Positions 1 to 13,933 are shown, counted from the first letter of the stretch. The stretch: 64,000 bases of DNA from Xylaria sp. FL1777 (GCA_022578965.1 MU400544.1:186001-250000); one strand, 5' to 3'. Notes: generated by a model from the letters alone, not told the origin. Made by a program: numbers and translations.

Positions 1-2018
1 CCCTAACTTTACCAGGTCCACTCAATTCTCAGTCATTCGCTGTCAGGAAGTCATTCCTAGGACGAGTGAGCTAATACTGGACCCTTAAGCTGCGTGTGAT
101 CTTGAGGATAAGAGAGAGACATAGAGTTATAAAAATTAGGAAACGTACCTAGTAAAGACGACAGCGAGAATTCTTAAGACCTTGACCCTGGTACTTATTT
201 GATTGACGGTTGTATAACAATTACCCCTCACGGTGGCTGCATGTTAATTATCTCCATCTCTCTTACAACAACGATATTTAACTAGCTATCTCACAGTTAC
301 ACGATACAATATGTCACTTGATCTGTACCCGTATAGTTATGCGTATTATTGCCGAATTTCGTCTAAGTGGAGCCATCATCATTGATACACCTGTTTATGA
401 CCTCCACGAACACACCATCTGACTGCTTGTGATAGTTATAAGAAGAAGCATTTAAGGGTACAAGTGTCTGCAGCTTATATAATACTACCTATGCAGTCAG
501 GCCCACCAACCTGCCGTAGATTAGATAAGAGGCGGGGTTTGGTTGACGGACCCCTCCATCCAACAACCTTGTTTCTCCTGATGTTATTGCTAGATCAGTA
601 CTCAGCAAACGCTGATACCAACGCCGCAATATTTACTCTGAGCTGCAGACGACTTAATCAATCGAAAGTTCATGATTCTAAAAGTAATTATTTTAGCCGA
701 GCCTCGCGACACTTTAGCGTTATTCCAAGATTTGGTGGCTCCTATTGGCTAGAGCGGTTAACAATAATTAATTGATATCCCAGACTTGAAGGGCAAAGCC
801 CCCTGCTATTACATGTAGGTCAGGCGGAGTACCTTGAAGTTACGTATCTAACCTGGTATTTTTAAGATCAAAGAGGCTGGAACAAAGGTGTATATTTAGT
901 ATCGAGGAGGTATAAATATCTCCATTCTGCATGTAAACCCAACTGGCCGGCAAGTATATCATCTCGTGTAACCAGAGCACTTACAAGGTGAAGATGTCGC
1001 ATCACCAACATACTTGAGTAATTACTTACATCTGTGTAGGCAGGCCATTCGATTACCTACCTATTATCGGAGCCCGGAAAGCTCCGGCAGATAGGTCAGA
1101 TATAATATCACACCAGCTGAGGGATTTTTCCCACGAGAAGACGCCCTCGTGATGTTAAAGTGACACTCATCTTTTCCCTGTCATCGTTGTCGCTTTTTCC
1201 GACTGGTCCGAATACATGAAGACGACAGTGACACGGTCGTACTCCCTCCTGTGGTAGGTAGACTCTTTTCTTGCCATTTTCTAGGTCCCTGCAGTAAGCA
1301 TGGATCTCAATTCCCAACCCAAACACAACCCTGAGTGGGGGTACATTCTGTGCGTATCGAGATCGCCATGCGTTACACTTGAAGCTTGCCTCCCCCCCCT
1401 TTTCTCTATATTTCGAGAGCCTCATAGGCGTACTCCTGTCCATCTCGACCCGCCCTATCAGATAAACCCGATGGAATGCGAGGGTAACGCGCTTCGACCC
1501 AATGTACGAAGAAATAGAAGTACCCAACCCACGTGCGGCTCTTCTGGTCTAGCGCTTGTCTCGCACCCCTGTGCGGATTCGGACTGCAATATGTCGTCTC
1601 TTCTTAGTCGATCCGAGACCCTCCATTTTCTTATCTGTAAAGTCCGTAGCTTGCATTAGGCAGTGCTTGAAGGTTACGATATTCGAAAAGCCAAGGCCGA
1701 CCCATTTTCCTATACTTCCCAAATATATATAGTAGATGGACCTGGTCTGGGTTCTGCCGTGCTATGAGATTTCACTTAACCAAGCTCATCCTACACCACC
1801 CTAGAACAAGCCTCGAATTTTACCCCAAGACTACAGTTCACAAAATCTCTATCCACCATTATACTAGCCCTCACTCTTGAAGAACAAGACGTGTTGATCA
1901 AGAATCCCATATCTCTTTCCATTTCCTTATTGACTCCTTTTACCTCATCACCTTGGTGCTTTTCCTAGTTCCAATCAATACCACCACACGGGAATCAACT
2001 TAAGATATTCCAGCAACC
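1..2018. other. Gene-free stretch
   Basis: No convincing gene is seen. Short open frames at 464-775 (+), 1108-1527 (-) and 1300-1659 (+) overlap one another or lack any recognisable domain. The last 200 bases before the amine oxidase are pyrimidine-rich, as expected for a fungal promoter and 5' untranslated region. Confidence 0.5.
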
Positions 2019-4173
2019 ATGGATGCTCATCCGGTCTCATTCACTAGTGTCGCAGAACGAAGTACTTCTCGCATCTGGAAGGACTTGAGTGCGTACCGCC
2101 ACTTCGCCATCGTTCAGAAGCTCCTCCAAGAAGATATCTCGGGTACCGTCGACATCATGACGGCCAAGATCGGCAAGGTACATCTCACAGACCGAAAGCT
2201 CGAAAAGCTTCAACTTGTGGGAGCGGTGTTTGGAGCACTGGTTTGCGGCTGAATTTGGGCCCGATCTTGCCCAGCCCTCCTAGGAGTCGCTGCTCAGATG
2301 AGTTCTCCTCAGCTTGTGCAGCATCAGACTCACGTCTTCATTAGCGCCGAGCGCAAATCCTTGGTCGCCCACCCCGTATCGGTATCGTCGGCGCTGGACT
2401 CTCTGGGCTGCGTTGTGCCGATATCCTCCTGGGTCATGGTTTTGAAGTGACGATTATCGAGGGCCGAAACCGGCTGGGTGGCCGTGTGCACCAAGTTTCC
2501 CTCACGCCTGGACACCTCGTCGAGTATGTGCCTCTGGTTCCATCGCTTCATCCCTCGTTCCTCACGTGATTTTCTATATTAGATGTAATCTACATCTAAT
2601 TGAAGTCGAAAGCTACACGTAATGAATCGTACTAATAATATATCGTCTACCCAAAGCGCCGGGCCGAATTGGATCCACGGAACGAACAACAACCCGATCA
2701 TGGAACTTGCACAGAACACCAACACAGCTACGGGTTCCTGGACTGCTAAAACATCTGTCGTTGATGAGACGGGCAAAGTTCTCCCACCACTTGAAGCTGA
2801 GGTCTACTCAGATATGATGTGGGATATAATAGGAACTGCTTTTACTTACAGCAATAGAAATACCAGCACAATCAGCCCAGATGAGAGTCTCCTGGATTTC
2901 TTCGGCAAAGAACTTGCCAGAAGGATACCGGAAAACTCACCAGATTGGGAGAAAAAGCGGAAGATCATGGCTCAGATCGCTGAGTCCTGGGGCGCGTATG
3001 TCGGAAATCATGGTGAGTGACAGTGACAGCCTTTGACCTCTCCTTTTGGAATGGTTTTAAAAGCTTGGGTGTCCTTCTCTGGCTTCCTTGGTGACTCCAA
3101 GAGCATACGTGCTGCTGAATAACTTGTATACATCTCACTAAGAGAAGTCATTACTGATGTATTGGTGTCATAGTCTTCAGTCAGAGCCTCAAGTACTTCT
3201 GGTTGGAAGAGTGCATAGACGGCGGTAATGTTCCCTTCCTTCCATGTTACAGAATAATTGTCTTGCTGATCGCACATTAGAAAACCTGTTCTGTTCAGAT
3301 ACGTACAAGAAGATCCTGTCAGCCGTAGCTAAACCTGCTATTGAACGAGCTAGTTTCAAGCTCAAGACTGTCGTCAACAAAGTTGAGAGCAGTGATGATG
3401 AGACCTGTGAATCGCTCAAGTTACATACTGAATCCGGCGAGACACTGGAGTTTGACGAGGTCGTGTTCACTGCACCCCTCGGCTGGCTGAAACAACATCC
3501 CGATACTTTCAGCCCTCCACTACCAGCACGATTAGCACAAGCCATCAGAAACATCGGCTACGGGTGTCTTGAGAAGGTCTATATTAGCTTTCCGAAGGCT
3601 TTCTGGCGCTCTCCTCAGTCTGAGGACGATACACGGGGCTTCATCCAGCTTCTCGCCCCGAACTATGCACTAGAGTCGAATCCAAATAGGTGGAACCAGG
3701 AGGTCGTGGAACTGGCCTCTTTCACGCCGTCAGACTCTCACCCCGCACTCTTGTTCTACACATATGGCGACCAGTCTAAATTTCTGACCGGCGAGGTGGC
3801 CAGACTTTCGTCGAAGGAGAAGAAAGACGCCTTCCTGTACGAGTGGTTTCGACCTTACTACTCTCGTCTGCCGCACTACAATGAGAATTCCCCCGATTGC
3901 CAGCCAGTGGCATGCTATGCCACGGATTGGCTGAAGGATGACCTGGCTGGCAACGGCAGCTATAGCAACTTCCAGGTCGGCCTGGAAGAAGGCGACAGGG
4001 ATATAAAGACCATGAGAGAGGGAGTGCCGGACCGTGGGCTTTGGCTGGCGGGTGAACACACGTCTCCGTTCGTCGCACTCGGAACAGTCACGGGCGCGTA
4101 CTGGAGCGGCGAGTCTGTAGGCAAGAGGATCGTCCAGGCGTACGGTAGAACGGTAGAGGGGAAGGCGGCGTAG
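2019..4173 (+). CDS. Flavin-containing amine oxidase (polyamine/monoamine oxidase family)
   Basis: Predicted FAD-dependent amine oxidase that oxidises primary or polyamine substrates. The best join is 2019-2177, 2345-2523, 2657-3012, 3174-3224, 3281-4173, about 545 residues. The FAD dinucleotide motif (GIVGAGLSGLRCADILL, then EGRNRLGGR) is in exon 2, about 65-110 residues in. The substrate-domain motif GPNWIHGTNNNPI starts exon 3. QSLKYFWLEECIDG spans the short exon 4, and the C-terminal FAD-binding motif GLWLAGEHTSPFVALGTVTGA lies near 4039-4100. Each later splice restores the family sequence across the junction: intron 2 rebuilds HLVDAGPNWIHG and intron 4 rebuilds IDGENLFCSD. The N-terminus is the weak point: exon 1 (53 codons) shows no family similarity, and its join at 2178/2345 rests only on phase and splice signals. 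The exact substrate cannot be read from sequence. Confidence 0.87.
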
Positions 4174-5213
4174 ATGGGATGGATTACCTACCTAGACCAT
4201 GCGCTTCATTCTCTAGAGATTAGACGTTGAGGTGGTTGTTGGGTTTTGAGGAGATGATGAATTGACAACACGGCTGTCATCTAGTCTTATTGCCATTGGT
4301 ATGCTTTTATTGTAGGCCTTGTCGATGATGAGGGTACTACCTACTACCTGGGCAACAGGTAGGTATTCTACTCGGTAAATTGTGACAGATCTGAAAGTGA
4401 GGCGGCTAGGCGCATAGAGGGGTCACACTCTCAGTGGACAGCGGCATCTCCTGATTGGCTCACAGGGCATTTAGGACCCCTTCTTGGTCCCGAAGTGGAG
4501 CACTTATGCACCTATCGATAAGAAACGGTGTGACTGATAGTTTGAAGGCAGTTGAAGGGACCCCCCATCTGACATCCGCCGTGAACCAAGAGTGGCTCCC
4601 GTCCTTATCAAGGCATCCTTAAATAGGAAGAGCTTACCAGTCCTGGCCATGTTTCTCCACGTCAGAATCGACAGCCGCTCCAATTCCCACTAACCCCTGC
4701 TGGGCTTGGCTGCAACGGGACTTCATCAGCTGTACCGGTAGGCGTTGTACGTTCGTCATCGGGGCATTCGACTCCGCCAGTGCAATCATTCCCTACCTAA
4801 CCTACGCAGTACATGTACCTACACCGTCCACCTGATTGCACCCCATAGTGCATCTCCGTTAGGGGACGCATCCAACCTTACCTGAGCATCTTGAGTTTTG
4901 TATTCTATCTTGCTTTTGCTTCGCTCCGTCTATTTCTCTTTTCCTTTTCCCTTTCCTAATATCCTATCTCCCTTGCTCGACAGCTCACCCTACCTACATG
5001 TAATCCCACTGCCAGCACGAAGCGACATGCACTCCTCCCCGCATCCCGGATCCTGGGGTATCGTGATCAAGCATCCTATGTTCCCCCCCACGCGGTGCAC
5101 GCGCCGCTGCTGGTGAAAGTGAAGCCTATCTGACCAGTCCTCTCGCCCGTTTTTCCTTCGCCTCCCTCCATCGTTTCTTTCGGCCATTTCATCCTCGCTC
5201 AACAGCGCCTACC
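4174..5213. promoter_or_regulatory. Intergenic region and ATG2 promoter
   Basis: No gene is seen. The part from about 4900 to 5210 is strongly pyrimidine-rich on the + strand, typical of a fungal core promoter and 5' untranslated region. It leads to the ATG2 start, with context CTACCATGG. Confidence 0.4.
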
Positions 5214-8200
5214 ATGGCGGCTTATTTCCAGTCCTTTTGGACGTCAAGCATGCCCAAGAGGCTGCTCCGTTATGTCTTGTACAAGCTAGACTACTTCGAA
5301 ACCGATGCACTAGACCTAGACAAGATCGACGTTGCCTGGGGGCAGGCTGGCCATTTGACATGGCAAGACGTTGGCGTCAAGATCGAGGTATGCTTGGACG
5401 CCCCTTTAAGGCACCGCCGTTTGTTTGACGTTCCACAGAACTAATCGAGACTCCGCCAATAGAAACTAGAACAAATACTACAGCTACCTCCATCCATCGA
5501 GATACAGAAAGCCAAAGTCCTAGTATTGCGTGTGACCGTTCCTGCCGCCATCCACTCGAGCCCCATACACGTCGAAGCCGATGGGGTTGAGATAAAACTG
5601 AGGATCGTACCTCCGGAAGAGCAGAAACCCTCACGAAAGGGGACGTCTAGACGGAAAGATAGCCGCAAACCGACACCATCTGCACAAGAAGACCCAGTTC
5701 CTCATGCTATCGATTTGGCCCAGTCGTTCCTGGAAACCCAACCCCGCCGAGAGAAGGAGGAGCTCCAAGCTGCACTAAATGCCGAAACCCAAGATCTAGC
5801 TGCGTCGGTGGCAAGTAGCGACGATGGGAGCGAGGACGACTATGGTCTTGGGACAGGACAACCCTTGTCGCTGCCGGCCTTTCTCGCAGATTTTCTCCAA
5901 GGCATAGTTGACCGACTTGAGTTCGCTATCAAAAGTGTAGCATGTCATCTCGACGTCGAAGTTCCTATCGAAGCTAATTCATCAACCAACGAGAAAATCA
6001 CGTTCCAACTGGCGATAGATGAGATTAATGCCGAGGGTGTCACATCAATAACCCAAGGTAGAGACAGCAATCCTGACTCTATCTCCATGCCTATCCATAA
6101 AGAAGGCAAGCGATATGTGGAACTGAACAAGATCCGGGCTTCCCTCATATCCGAGGCCGACGTGTTTTCTGCTCTCTCTAGAACCTCGTCCATGCCTTCC
6201 TCTGTCGGAACGACTTCTCCTGTCGCGACGAGTCATCGGCCGTTGTCTCAAGAAACGACAGCTATGCCAACGATTACTCCACTAAATGAACATTTGGCTG
6301 ATTCTACGGATTTAAGTGACAGCCAATATCAACCCCTTATGGATAGCGAAGATGCTTTTAATATCCCCTACGACCTCGGTAACTCGAGTGATGATCCGGA
6401 TGATGATGAAACCCGGTCTAACCCATCAACACCACGCGCTCCTACACCTCGGATTCCGATACAAAACTTACCCAGGACCGCGCCATCGTTTCATCCAGCC
6501 CAGTCAACAATAGCGACCCAAAAAGATCCATGGACCGATTTACCAGAACCATCTGCACGGTCTGAACCTACGCTTGAGCAGTTAGGTCGCTGGGGGGCAA
6601 CTTCCACAGAGTTCACGAAGGATGACGCAGGCTCAGCCCTATCATCTAGCCAGAGTGGCGAACCATCAACATCTGCTGCTGAAAATCTAGCGCAATCCCA
6701 CCTTTTCAGCCATGAGGAGGCAGAGAGCATGTATATGAGTGCCTTTTCACACGCAGCTTCATCTCAAATGCGCCAGACCATGCCTGGAACCTGGGACGGC
6801 GAACCTTCCAGCGTAGAGAGTTCTCCGAGAGATAAGCGCCGCTTAGAATCATCGGCGACTATAAATGCTGCGCCTTCCGATAACCAATTTCTTCCCACAG
6901 AAGCAGGTGAACCTGTATTAGAATCGGTGGCAGCCGTGGATAATCTCCACGAAGCTGTGCATATACCAGATGACTCGTTCCACGACCTTCCGGACAGTGC
7001 TGAGTCCCAAGGTAGTCCCTCACCACAAATTCGAGACGCTTTGGCGGACGAAAATGTAGCTGAAGAGACTGCCACACCAAAAGGACCAACCCGGTTAGTC
7101 AAGGAACTGATCTCATCAAGTGCATTACACCTTTGGTTCCCTTCTAAGCCTTCTTCCGCTTATGTTTCGGCACTGGAATCTGGCGATCATAGGGCCAAAA
7201 CTCGGGGTCCTCTAGATCGGTCAGTCGTTGGCAACATTCCTGGCGCATTCTCTATCCACAAATCAATAGATCAGTCTGTTGCTTCTGTACAAGAGCTTTC
7301 TCCGCCGGTTCCGGAAGCACATAACCATCGTAGTTCGATCGACGATTCTTTGGAGATTGTTTTATCACCCCTAGAAGTCAAATTCGATCTTCCTACTGCG
7401 TTCTTACTCACTACTGTTGTAACACGCATCCTCGGGGCTCTGAGAGAGCCAAATGGTCAGACAAAAACTGAAAAACCATCTTCTTCTCTACCTGATATCA
7501 AAGTTATTGTTGAGAAGATATCCGTCCACTTCCTGGACATTTTATCCGGTGTAGCAGATACCCCCGAACGGATTCTTGGCCCACGCTCTGCTCCGTTCGA
7601 TGTTGATGCTCTTCTCACTACAACTCTTGAAAATCTAGTAGTTCATGTCTCGCAATCCCAACCTTCGACTACCACTTCGGTTAACATCGGGAAATTTAAA
7701 TTTGGCTATGCAAATGATGATATTGTCTCTTTTGACCAGCGCATCCAAATGCGTTCTTCCATGAGGGACGCGTTCCCGTCTGCAGGTTCAGATATCTCAC
7801 TAACCATTATCCAATCATCTGACTCATCAAGGTGCGAGGTCAAGACGCTTCCTCTGCACGTGAAGTTAGATCTCCCAAGGTTAGATGAAACATTCACCTG
7901 GTTTGGAGGCTTGAGTGGTTTCCTTAATCTGAACTCTTCGATGAGTGTAAATAATCTCCCAGCAGCGCGGAGCACCGCAAGGTCACCACAAAAACCCCGG
8001 GGCGTCAGATTCGACGCACCTATACGTCCAGATGATGTCTCCGCAAACTCTGAGAACAAGATCAATATGAGAATTGGAGCGGTTCGTTTAGATCTCCTTG
8101 GCAAAGAGTGCAGCGTTTCGATAGATACTAGTGCCGTGAAGCTAGTTAGTCGAGAAGAAGGCCTTGGGGTTGGAATTTCGAAAATTCAGCTCACGGGTCC

Positions 8201-11200
8201 CTACATCAGGCAGTCATCAGGAGACCCGCCAGTGCATGCTATGATCATAAACACGAGGGTTGAGTTTTTGAATACGCCAAAAGACAATGATTTGGAACGT
8301 CTTCTGGAACTTATCATTCCGTCTAAGCACAAGTTTGACAAAAGCGACGATGAGATAATGGTCGATACGCTCCTCCGCCAACGAAGAAAGGGCTCTGTTC
8401 TACGCGTCAATATTGACGATATTGACATAAGCGTTGAAAAAGTTCAGCAACTTGAAGTATTATCTACTCTGGGCGAGGACATCGCACGTTTGTCCACTGT
8501 AGCTAAATACTTGCCTGAGGATGACAGACCTGGGCTTCTCACTCTAGCGCTTGTTCATAACATAGACGCTACTGTTACTCCTAATGGGAAGATCGGTGCC
8601 CTACAAGCCTCTTTAAAGGATCTTGAGCTTGGGCACATTACAATGCCTTCACTATTAGCTGTGGGACTGGGCAAAATCTCCCTACTACGCAACCACAGCG
8701 AGCCATTACTTTCTTCTGTCCCGCCTCCTGGTAAGGGTGATCATGGTCCCGTTATTACTATGAGAATGATCGGTGATGAGATGGAACCTATCATCAAACT
8801 AAGAATGCGGTATCTGGATGTCGAGTATCGAGTATCGACCCTCATGGACCTCTTAAACCTTGGAGAAGACGCTACCCCGCAAGATTTTGAAGCATCTCTT
8901 GCTGCATCAGTCGCTAACTTAGGAGACCATGCTCACGCGGCAATCACCGGAAAACCCAAGATAAGTTCTCCAACGACCGGGCAGAACAAGGGAAAGCCCA
9001 CCAAGGTTGACATTATCCTTCATGACTGCCTCCTCGGTCTAAATCCACTTGGACTGACTTCGAAGATGGTTATTGTATTAACGAATACTCGTCTTGAGGT
9101 TGCTCTTTCCAAAGGAGATGACGCAACTGTGCAGGGACATTTTAACAAGGCATCTATACTACTTATTGATGACGTATCCGTAAAGGACCTTAAGAGCCCG
9201 ACCACGGCATCAAGACGGCGGTCTTCAAATGCGACGACTCCACAGGTAGTCGAGCTTTGCCAGCAAGGATTTGTCGACATTTGTTACATCTCCTCTGCGA
9301 AATTAGTTGTTCAAATCGGCTCCAACCAGGAAAATGGAACAAAATGGGTTGATGTTGAGCTGCGAGACGATCTCCTTGTACTCGAGACCTGTGCGGACTC
9401 AACCCAGACCCTCATCGCACTTGCCAATGCACTCTCTCCACCAACGCCTCCAAAGAAAGAGATCAAGTATAGGACTAACGTCGTTCCAATGAATGATTTG
9501 CTAGCTTCTATTTCAGCGGATGCTTTTGGTAGAGCTGAAGGGGATTATAACTTCGATGATGACTTTCTTGCTCATGAACTAGGTGGTGAGGATGAAGATG
9601 ATGGCTTGCTTGAACTCGATGGTTCCGACTACTCTGGTCCCCTTGCTGTCGACTCACAGTTCTACGGCGATTCAGCCGCCCAAGAACAGGTTCTGGATCA
9701 CTCTGATTCCATTCTATCGGATAAGACTACAGCGCGGGACACGACTGATGGTGTATTACTGACAAACTTCAGTAGTCAGCCAGAAGATCTAGATGAAGAT
9801 GATGACCTTGTTATACACGAGAATTATTTCAGTTCTGGGTCCGTCATAGAAGGAACAGCACATCGTTGGAACTCCACCAACAACGCGTACGATCAGTCCA
9901 ATGACATGAAGGTTCACAAAAGCCCACTCTCGGTCCGTGTTCGCGATGTTCACTTTATCTGGAATCTTTTTGATGGCTACGACTGGAACCACACGCGCGA
10001 CGTAATCTCCAAAGCTGTTTATGATATCGAGACAACGGCTGTTGAGAGACAGACTAGACAAGATCGCGCCCGCATTGGGACCGACATGGAAATTGTGGAA
10101 GAGGAGACTGTCATTGGTGACTTTCTCTTCAACTCTATTTATATCGGTATCCCAGCGAATCGAGACCCCCGAGAACTCGCACAAGCCATCAATCAAGAGT
10201 TGAATGACAATGCTACCGAGACTGAGTCGATCGCAACCACAGCAATAACCACAACACCTAGCCGACAGGGGAGTCGACAAGGGGTTGCGTATCGTCCTAA
10301 GAAGAAACTAAAGCTTAATCGCAGCAAGCGACACAAGATTACGTTTGAATTAAAAGGCATCAATGTCGATTTGGTCACTTTCCCACCGGACTCAGGTGAG
10401 ACGCAAAGCTCGATTGATGTCCGGGTTAAAGACTTGGTGATATTTGACCACGTTCCAACTTCGACATGGAAGAAATTTGCTACTTATGACCAGGATGCGG
10501 GTGAGCGAGAAATGGACGCTAGTATGGTTCATCTTGAGATCCTTAATGTGAAGCCTCTACCTGAACTAGCTGCAGCCGAGATTGTCCTTAAGGCTACGGT
10601 CCTGCCCCTCCGATTACATGTTGACCAGGATGCCCTGGATTTTATCACCCGATTCTTCGAATTCAAAGATGATTCTAAGCCGACTCACGCCTCGCCTAGC
10701 GATATACCTTTCATACAAAGAGCAGAGGTCAATTCTATTCCTGTCACCCTAGATTTCAAACCTAAACGAGTTGACTATGCTGGTCTTCGGTCCGGTCATA
10801 CCACCGAATTCATGAATTTCGTGGTTCTTGACCAGTCTCGCTTGGTCCTACGTCGTACTATCGTATACGGAGCTTCAGGGTTTGATAGATTGGGACAGAC
10901 ACTAAATGATACGTGGATGCCCGATGTTAAGCGAAACCAGCTCCCCGGGGTTCTAGCTGGCCTTGCTCCTGTTCGCTCGCTCGTCAACGTTGGCAGTGGT
11001 TTCAAAAACTTGGTCGAAATCCCCATCAGGGAATATAAGAAGGATGGGAGGATCGTTCGTAGTATAGGCAAAGGTGCTGCCGCATTTGCCAAAACAACTG
11101 GAACTGAGCTTGTCAAGTTGGGTGCGAAACTAGCCGTTGGCACACAGTATGCTCTCCAGGGCGCAGAAGGAATGTTGACGAAGCAGCCCGATACTCGAGA

Positions 11201-11597
11201 AGCTGCCGAATGGGACGATGAAGACACAGAATCCGAAGAGACGAAACAAATAAGTCTCTATGCCGACCAACCCACTGGTGTCGTCCAAGGTCTCAGGGGT
11301 GCGTATTCAAGCTTGACCCGAGACCTCAATCTAGCAAGGGATGCAATCATTGCTGTGCCCGGTGAGGTAATGGAAAGCGGGAATGCGCAGGGAGCTGCCA
11401 AGGCTGTACTAAAACGTGCACCCACCATCATATTCAGGCCACTCATCGGCTCGAGCAAGGCTATCGGACAGACTCTGATGGGTGCTACCAATTCTTTAGA
11501 CCCACAAAACAGGAGACGAGTGGACGAGGTTAGTCTCCCATTATTTTCTTGGTCATCAGTTAACTAACAATTTTCCTAGAAATATAAGAAGCACTAA
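5214..11597 (+). CDS. ATG2: Autophagy-related protein 2 (lipid-transfer bridge protein)
   Basis: ATG2 bridges the ER and the growing phagophore, moves phospholipid into it, and works with Atg9 and Atg18. The join is 5214-5387, 5463-11528, 11580-11597, giving about 2085 residues, the usual size in filamentous fungi. The N-terminal chorein-type region (residues about 10-110, starting RLLRYVLYKLDYFETDALD) is split by intron 1, which restores GVKIEKLEQILQLP. Residues about 110-560 are acidic, Ser/Pro-rich and probably disordered. The C-terminal ATG2 region is clear: PVTLDFKPKRVDYAGLRSG, WMPDVKRNQLPGVLAGLAPV, then GKGAAAFAKTTGTELVKLGAKL. A last 51-bp intron with a TAACTAAC branch point swaps the read-through tail for a five-residue end, KYKKH. 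That basic end is short but fits the family. Confidence 0.95.
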
Positions 11598-12861
11598 TCG
11601 TCTCTTTCTGTGCATGCCTTGGATTCATGGGCCCCGGTTTTGATTTTTCTGATTCTGCAAGGAGTCTCTGGGGGCAAGACATATTTTGGCGCCACTTTCG
11701 TTTTTGATCTCACATTTCTTTCCATACTCTTAGCATGATGCATGAACGAATGAAAGGAAGAAAGAAACTTAATCGCATTGTAATGCATTATAGACGGCGC
11801 AAGGACAGACTTTTTCATATTCAGGGCTAGGGAGACTGAGATTGATAGCAGGGCGACCTTGTAACTACCCACCTCTATACCTACTAGTCGATAATGGCCT
11901 CGACACCCCCAAGTACGTAAATACGCAATTGCCATAATACTATTATTTATCATGTTGAGGTCTAAGAGATGATACGTAAGATATCTCTAAACCCTCTACA
12001 CTATCCAGCGTGAAGACAACATGGGGAATATGTACATAGATGTATGATATATAAAATGCCATTCCCACTAGGCTCTGCTACACCTAATTTTTAGGTTATA
12101 AACTCTGAAACTACCTTTGATCTTTTTTTGCAACTTTATCTATAAACAGGTAGCTCGTGGGGTTAGAAGACTTGTTCCTTTTCTTTCTCTTATTTGACCT
12201 TGGAGTTCCATGTGGGATGAGAAATTGCAGCTATCTGGCCTACTACTTATAGAAGACAGTAATGGGTAATATAGGATTCTGTTATCTTGAAGACATTTAA
12301 TGACTATTGTGCACGTTCATACAATATGAAATAGCCTAGCTATATCACCAATAGATAGAATAGCAACAGCGGCTCACGAGTTCCTCATATGTATTTCCCG
12401 ATGTATATACACGTCCACTTGTTGATATAAATCAAAAGATCCTCTAAACGCCCTAGTCCCACCTGAACAAATTCATATCGGCCGTTTCTGCAGTATGCAT
12501 GATATCCCCAACCTTGAGCCCAGCTTAAGGAGACTTTCGAAATACCAAAAATACATAAGAAGAAATATAAAGCACGACTATACCGCCCCCCTTTCTGAAT
12601 ATGTTCCTGTCATCAATTTATGAAGAAGCGCCACCAACCCGTGCTCTCTCCCCCTCTATCTATCTTTCGTCAAGTCATTTATTCATTTATTCATTCATTC
12701 CAATTCAGTCATCGCTAACTCATATATCTTCAAATCCGCCCCAAGAAAAACTCCAAGGACCAGACCAACTCTCATGTAACTAACTAACCAACATCCCCAA
12801 CCCTCCCCCATTTTCAATACACCCGCCCCAATTCACACACCTTATCCCCCCTCCAACCCGA
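11598..12861. other. Gene-free stretch between ATG2 and small membrane ORF
   Basis: No gene is recognised. The AT content is moderately high, and 12600-12850 is pyrimidine-rich on the + strand. That stretch lies directly downstream of the small minus-strand ORF, so it is probably its 3' flank. Confidence 0.4.
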
Positions 12862-13050
12862 TTAAATCTCCAGTTGCCCCTCCCTCGTGCCGCGGCCCCG
12901 CGAGCGACAGTAGTTGCACAGGGCGAGGGGCAGCGCGATGACGAGTAGTGCGGCGGAGATACCGAAGAACACGCCTGCCAGGACGTCGATCGCGGTGGAT
13001 TCCAGGGCGTAGCGATCTATGTGTGACGACGGGGGGTTTCGGTGCGCCAT
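12862..13050 (-). CDS. Small predicted one-pass membrane protein (62 aa)
   Basis: An intronless 62-codon frame. Residues 1-20 are hydrophilic. About 25 strongly hydrophobic residues follow (roughly 22-45, with VLAGVFFGISAALLVIALPL), then a Cys and a very basic tail (CRSRGRGTREGQ). That is a plausible single-pass topology. The frame is richer in G and C than the DNA on either side, which favours real coding. It sits in an otherwise empty 2.3-kb gap between ATG2 and the peroxin gene. I do not recognise a family and infer no function. Chance ORF is the main alternative. Confidence 0.5.
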   Translation of the reverse strand: MAHRNPPSSHIDRYALESTAIDVLAGVFFGISAALLVIALPLALCNYCRSRGRGTREGQLEI

Positions 13051-13933
13051 TTTGGATGCTGGGTCTGGTTGGATTGGGTTTGGTCAGGTAGTTTGGAGAC
13101 GAGCGTGTTGGATTTGTCTATAGCGGATGGTTAAACAATGGTTGATTGGTTGGTAGGTAGGTAAGTACCTAGCTAGGTTGAGGTTGTTAAGACACAACTT
13201 GATGATCTGGCGAGTAAAGTCCTTTACTCTCCGATATTTGAGCTGAAACTCCTTGGTCAGCATGAGCAGCGAGTTTTTTGTAAATTTGCCTTGTTGCATC
13301 TTCTGGTAGCGCGTTGGCAGCTTGCTCACCTTCTGAAAGAAACACCGGCGAACAGCTGGCTGTCTGTTCTGTGTATGCTTCTTCTAAATGAACATGGTGT
13401 TGTTTATGATAGTCATTGAAGATCTGTCGATTTTCGAGGAGCGAGGAACGAATACAGCGCAGTGTATATATGTGTATGCCCTGTATATTTTTATGTGATC
13501 CTATCACCGAATCTATAGTTTCCCTTGAGAAACAGGGGAAATAGGTCCGAAGGAGCATATGTGAACAATTCACGTCGTATTTACTGGCGGCAACTCCGCG
13601 TGACCGGGATGGAGTTGTGTGACCTCATCTCCACCTGGGGATCGACTCGTACAAATGCCTACGGCCGTCATGTCGCACAGATGAGATAGGAACACGAAGA
13701 GGTACACGGCCGCATGCCGAAGATCTGCTTAAGCTGTCTAACTCTGGCATTGGAGATGCGTGAGAAGGGGGGGGGTTAGCCATCCCTGTCGTACTGGTAT
13801 CGTTGCCCTGAGAAACTTGGGACATACTTCATTAGGAAGAACTAACCTAGTTGATACAGCTTGTACAACAGAGATAATATAAGCTATGTGAGTATCCGCC
13901 TCTGACGATCAGTCAGAAGAGTCTGCAGCCACA
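13051..13933. other. Gene-free stretch
   Basis: Open frames at 13187-13573 and 13625-13825 (-) have no recognisable domain and low-complexity composition. Nothing supported is seen here. Confidence 0.4.

Noticed and set aside
1..6. CCCTAA at the first bases, resembling a telomere repeat
   Set aside because: Only one unit; no tandem array follows.
464..775. 103-codon open frame, plus strand
   Set aside because: No domain, no signal, average composition and no splice-linked extension; likely chance.
1108..1659. Overlapping frames on both strands (139 and 119 codons)
   Set aside because: They overlap each other antisense and neither shows family motifs.
13187..13573. 128-codon minus-strand frame
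   Set aside because: No recognisable content and irregular composition; does not join to neighbours.
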